Source: Rhodobacterales bacterium HKCCSP123 (GTDB taxonomy: Bacteria; Pseudomonadota; Alphaproteobacteria; Rhodobacterales; Rhodobacteraceae). From it: a stretch of DNA of 36,614 nt. The DNA lies in the NCBI GenBank assembly GCA_015689745.1, contig WVSO01000028.1, positions 1 to 36,614 of the forward strand, read 5' to 3'. Position 1 is the first letter of the stretch. The number at the start of each line of letters is the position of its first letter. This document shows, in pieces, positions 34,037 to 36,614 of this stretch. A program made the translations under genes and the position numbers. A model generated the notes under the pieces. It was given only the letters and a program-made list of their open reading frames with translations, was not told the origin of the DNA and made no database searches.

Positions 34037-35296
34037 CTAGACGATCAGCTGCCGCCCGTCTTGCCCCGTGATCCGCGCGGAGACGATCTGCCCCTCCGGC
34101 TGATCCGTTGCAAAGGCCACCTCGGTGAACTGTTCCGTGCGCCCCATGCGCGGGCTCTCCATCAGGATTCGGTGGGTTTGCCCCACCTGCCCGGAAAGGT
34201 GCGCGGCCACCCGCGCCTCTCCCGCCGCGCGCAGCCGCGCCGCGCGGTCCCTGATCGCGGTCCCCTCCACCTGCGGCATCCGCGCGGCAGGCGTGCCGGG
34301 GCGGGGCGAGTAGGGGAAGACGTGGAGCCAGGTGAGCCCACACTCTTCCACAAGCTTCAGGGAGTTGGCGAACCCCGCTTCCGTCTCGGTCGGAAAGCCC
34401 GCGATGATATCCGCGCCGAAGACCATGTCGGGGCGCAGCCTGCGGGCCTCCTCGCAGAAGCGGATCGCGTCGTCGCGCAGGTGACGCCGCTTCATCCGCT
34501 TCAGGATCAGGTCGTCGCCATGCTGCAGGCTGAGGTGCAGATGCGGCATCAGCCGCGGCTCGGTGGCGATGGCCTGCATCAGGTTCTCGTCCGCCTCGAT
34601 GGAATCGATCGAGGAGATCCGCAGACGGGGCAGGTCCGGCACCAGCTTCAGGATGCGCATGACCAGGTCGCCCAGCCGCGGCGTGCCCGGCAGGTCCGCC
34701 CCCCAGCTCGTCAGGTCGACGCCGGTCAGCACCACCTCGTTGTAGCTGCGGCCCACCAGCCGCTTGACCTGGTCGACCACGACGCCCGCGGGCACCGAGC
34801 GCGAATTGCCCCGGCCATAGGGGATGATGCAGAAGGTGCAGCGGTGATCGCAGCCGTTCTGAACCTGCACGTAGGCGCGGCTGCGCGTGCCGAACCCGTC
34901 GATCAGGTGGCCTGCCGTCTCGGTCACCGACATGATGTCGTCGACCTGCACCTTTTCCGTGTCTCCCACGAAATCGGCGGCCATGCCGGCCCATGTCCCG
35001 GGCTGCATCTTTTCCGTGTTGCCGATGACCCGGTCCACCTCGGGCATGGCCGCGAAGGTCTCGGGTTCGGTCTGCGCGGCGCAGCCGGTGACGATCAGAG
35101 TGGCCCTGGGGTGGGCGCGGCGGAGCTTGCGGATCTCCTGCCGCGCTTTCCGCACCGCCTCGGCGGTCACGGCGCAGGTGTTCACGACCACGGCATCGCC
35201 AAGGCCCGCAGCGGCGGTCATCTCGCGCATCGCCTCGGTTTCATAGGCGTTGAGGCGGCAGCCGAGCGTGTGGAAGACGGGGGCTTTCGCGTCCAT
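34037..35296 (-). CDS. mtaB: tRNA (N6-L-threonylcarbamoyladenosine(37)-C2)-methylthiotransferase MtaB
   Basis: MtaB converts t6A37 to ms2t6A37 in tRNAs reading ANN codons, including tRNA-Lys(UUU). The 419-residue product has the N-terminal UPF0004 domain with its three cluster cysteines (LGCRLNAYE, VVNTCAVT, VTGCAAQTE) and the radical-SAM motif CDHRCTFC in QNGCDHRCTFCIIPYGRGNS. A TRAM-like region closes the protein. The start overlaps the dapF stop (TGATG). Its substrate tRNA-Lys lies about 1 kb away, beyond dapF, on the opposite strand; the closeness may be chance. Confidence 0.93.
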   Translation of the reverse strand: MDAKAPVFHTLGCRLNAYETEAMREMTAAAGLGDAVVVNTCAVTAEAVRKARQEIRKLRRAHPRATLIVTGCAAQTEPETFAAMPEVDRVIGNTEKMQPGTWAGMAADFVGDTEKVQVDDIMSVTETAGHLIDGFGTRSRAYVQVQNGCDHRCTFCIIPYGRGNSRSVPAGVVVDQVKRLVGRSYNEVVLTGVDLTSWGADLPGTPRLGDLVMRILKLVPDLPRLRISSIDSIEADENLMQAIATEPRLMPHLHLSLQHGDDLILKRMKRRHLRDDAIRFCEEARRLRPDMVFGADIIAGFPTETEAGFANSLKLVEECGLTWLHVFPYSPRPGTPAARMPQVEGTAIRDRAARLRAAGEARVAAHLSGQVGQTHRILMESPRMGRTEQFTEVAFATDQPEGQIVSARITGQDGRQLIV

Positions 35297-36132
35297 CAGA
35301 CCGCCCCCAGCCAGTCGGGCGTCAGAACGCCGGAAAAGACATGCGCCGTCGGCCCGGTCATCCAGACGCCATCCTCGCGCCAGTCGATCCAGATGTCGCC
35401 GCCGTCGAGCGTGATCCGCACGCGCCGCCCCGTCAGCCCCCGCCGTGCCGCGGCCACGGCCACCGCGCAGGAGGACGAGCCGGACGCGAGCGTGATCCCC
35501 GTGCCCCGTTCCCAGACCCGCATCCGCAGGTGATCGGGGCCGATCACGTGGGCGAATTGCACGTTCGTGCGCTCGGGGAAGAGCGGGTGATGCTCGACCT
35601 CCGGACCTTCGGCAGCGAGGTCCACGGCCTCGGCATCCTCGACGAAGAAGGTGCAATGCGGGTTGCCCATGCCGGTCGCCACGGGCGCCCCCTCGATCGG
35701 CAGGTTGGAGGTGTCCACGGCCCGGGCCAGCGGGATGCCCTGCCAGTCGAGCGAGGGTTGCCCCATGTTGACCGAGGTCAGGCCGCCGCCCGCATCCAGC
35801 GCCTGCAACAGGCCGCGCTCGGTGCGAAGCGTCAGGGCGGAGAGGCCGCGCCGGTCCATCTCCCAGCGGGCGATACAGCGCGTGGCGTTGCCGCAGGCCG
35901 CCGAGAGCGAGCCGTCGGCGTTGTGGAAGACGAGCCTGAGGTCGGCCCCGGTGTCCTGGAGAATCACCGCCAGCTGATCGAACCCCACCCCCCGGTGGCG
36001 ATCCGCCAGCGCACGCGCCAACGGCGCGGTGACCTCGGCGCCGGTTTCTCGCGCGTCGATCACCACGAAGTCGTTGCCGAGCCCATGCATCTTCATGAAG
36101 GGCAGGCCGGTCTGGAGGGCATCATCGGACAT
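35296..36132 (-). CDS. dapF: Diaminopimelate epimerase
   Basis: DapF interconverts LL- and meso-diaminopimelate without a cofactor, using two cysteines. The 278-residue product has the typical [16 protein letters not shown] start, [20 protein letters not shown] with the first catalytic Cys (Cys80), and [17 protein letters not shown]. The second site normally reads ACGTGAC, but here it is ASGSSSC, so the second catalytic Cys is Ser217. The rest of the fold looks intact ([20 protein letters not shown]). It leads the minus-strand run to mtaB. It works with dapD and dapE from elsewhere in the window. Confidence 0.93.
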   Translation of the reverse strand: MSDDALQTGLPFMKMHGLGNDFVVIDARETGAEVTAPLARALADRHRGVGFDQLAVILQDTGADLRLVFHNADGSLSAACGNATRCIARWEMDRRGLSALTLRTERGLLQALDAGGGLTSVNMGQPSLDWQGIPLARAVDTSNLPIEGAPVATGMGNPHCTFFVEDAEAVDLAAEGPEVEHHPLFPERTNVQFAHVIGPDHLRMRVWERGTGITLASGSSSCAVAVAAARRGLTGRRVRITLDGGDIWIDWREDGVWMTGPTAHVFSGVLTPDWLGAV

Positions 36133-36200
36133 GCGCGCGCATATATCCCCCCTGCGACGACTTGGAAATCCCCGGCCCTCGGCCCGACCCGGTTTTTGGC

Positions 36201-36229
36201 TTGACGAGTCTCCGGGCCGACCGTAGGTA
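36201..36229 (+). promoter_or_regulatory. Candidate tRNA-Lys promoter
   Basis: TTGACG (36201-36206), a 17-base spacer and TAGGTA (36224-36229) lie 13 bp before the tRNA. The -35 element is good, the -10 element only partial. Confidence 0.5.
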
Positions 36230-36242
36230 GGCGCCCCTGAGT

Positions 36243-36318
36243 GGGCCCGTAGCTCAGTTGGTAGAGCAGTTGACTTTTAATCAATTGGTCACAGGTTCGA
36301 ATCCTGTCGGGCTCACCA
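36243..36318 (+). tRNA. tRNA-Lys (anticodon UUU)
   Basis: A complete cloverleaf of 76 bases is present, with CCA encoded. The acceptor stem GGGCCCG pairs with CGGGCTC (one G-T pair), the D arm has AGCTCAGTTGGTAGAGC, the anticodon loop is CTTTTAA with anticodon TTT, and the T arm has GGTTCGAATCC. Confidence 0.97.
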
Positions 36319-36576
36319 TTTCATCTCCCGATTTCATGGAAGTGGGGTCGCTTCGGCGGCCAGCGCCCCTGGCCCGTCTCGTGCAACGGACAAGGCCCGC
36401 CCGGCACGCCGGCGGGGTCCCGATCCTGCAGCCGGCGACGGGGTCCCGCACCCGCTCTCAGCGCGTCCCCGAATCCGATGGCGGGACGGTGCGACGGACG
36501 CCTGGCCTGACCGCCGTGAGGCCGACGGCGCCGCATGGCGCGGCGAGGCCCACGGCCCGCGAGTCGGTCTGAGCCG

Positions 36577-36614
36577 TCAGAAGAACGCCTGCAGCCCGGT
36601 CTGCGCGCGGCCGA
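36577..36614 (-). CDS. Possible C-terminal end of a minus-strand gene (partial)
   Basis: Read on the minus strand from the right edge, an open frame encodes GRAQTGLQAFF and then TGA. Only about a dozen codons are visible, so the product cannot be named. The 258 bp between this stop and the tRNA hold no convincing gene. Confidence 0.3.
   Translation of the reverse strand, partial: GRAQTGLQAFF

Noticed and set aside
36258-36572. Plus-strand open frame over and after tRNA-Lys
   Set aside because: It starts inside the tRNA and has no ribosome-binding site or family resemblance.
1-36614. Mobile element, prophage, toxin-antitoxin or CRISPR locus
   Set aside because: No transposase, integrase, phage protein, toxin-antitoxin pair or regularly spaced repeat was found on either strand.

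Overview
The window is high-GC chromosomal DNA from an alphaproteobacterium of the order Rhodobacterales (Roseobacter/Rhodobacter/Paracoccus type). The evidence is a Rieske/cytochrome b/cytochrome c1 operon very close to Rhodobacter petABC, an alphaproteobacterial LexA box (GTTC-N7-GTTC), a Hint-domain gene pair of a kind common in this group, and a TPP riboswitch ahead of thiBPQ. I see no insertion sequence, prophage, CRISPR array or other mobile element. Most genes are intact housekeeping genes with uniform codon use.

Layout. 1-1.4 kb: 5' part of SOS-controlled imuB, a MOSC protein and a YggT membrane protein. 1.6-6.3 kb: thioesterase, UMF1-type transporter, murein endopeptidase MepA, a LOG-family protein and dapD. 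6.3-6.6 kb: a 321-bp non-coding stretch rich in palindromes. 6.6-11.7 kb, minus strand: dapE, rnr and a lytic transglycosylase. 11.9-14.6 kb: two overlapping Hint-domain genes, the least ordinary locus of the window. 14.6-16.6 kb: a small conserved protein, a Crp/Fnr regulator with a YgaP-like membrane protein, and a periplasmic MsrA. 16.7-20.8 kb: a sulfotransferase-like protein, adenine deaminase and AMP nucleosidase. 21-24.1 kb: HU, an EamA transporter, a CcdA-like protein with a Tat-exported thioredoxin, and an unrecognised membrane-anchored protein. 24.3-28.9 kb: aroC, then divergently the TPP riboswitch and thiBPQ. 29-31.8 kb: petABC. 32-36.1 kb: a tight minus-strand run dapF-mtaB-paiB-small membrane protein-GST-GNAT. 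36.2 kb: tRNA-Lys(UUU).

How the genes work together. dapD, dapE and dapF supply three steps of the succinylase branch of diaminopimelate/lysine synthesis. MepA and the MltB-type transglycosylase remodel the peptidoglycan that uses it. amn and ade would act in sequence (AMP to adenine to hypoxanthine). thiBPQ imports thiamine under TPP control, and the sequence shows a hairpin that can hide the thiB ribosome-binding site. petABC encodes the cytochrome bc1 complex. The CcdA/thioredoxin pair could carry electrons to the periplasm, where the exported MsrA needs a reductant.

Items most worth a second look: the tandem Hint genes, where the second copy has lost both expected catalytic residues; DapF with Ser in place of the second catalytic Cys; the LexA box directly at the imuB start with no imuA ahead of it; two related GGGTGGG/CCCACCC palindromes, one of which supplies a stop codon; and a Crp/Fnr regulator with a CX5C pair beside a YgaP-like protein.
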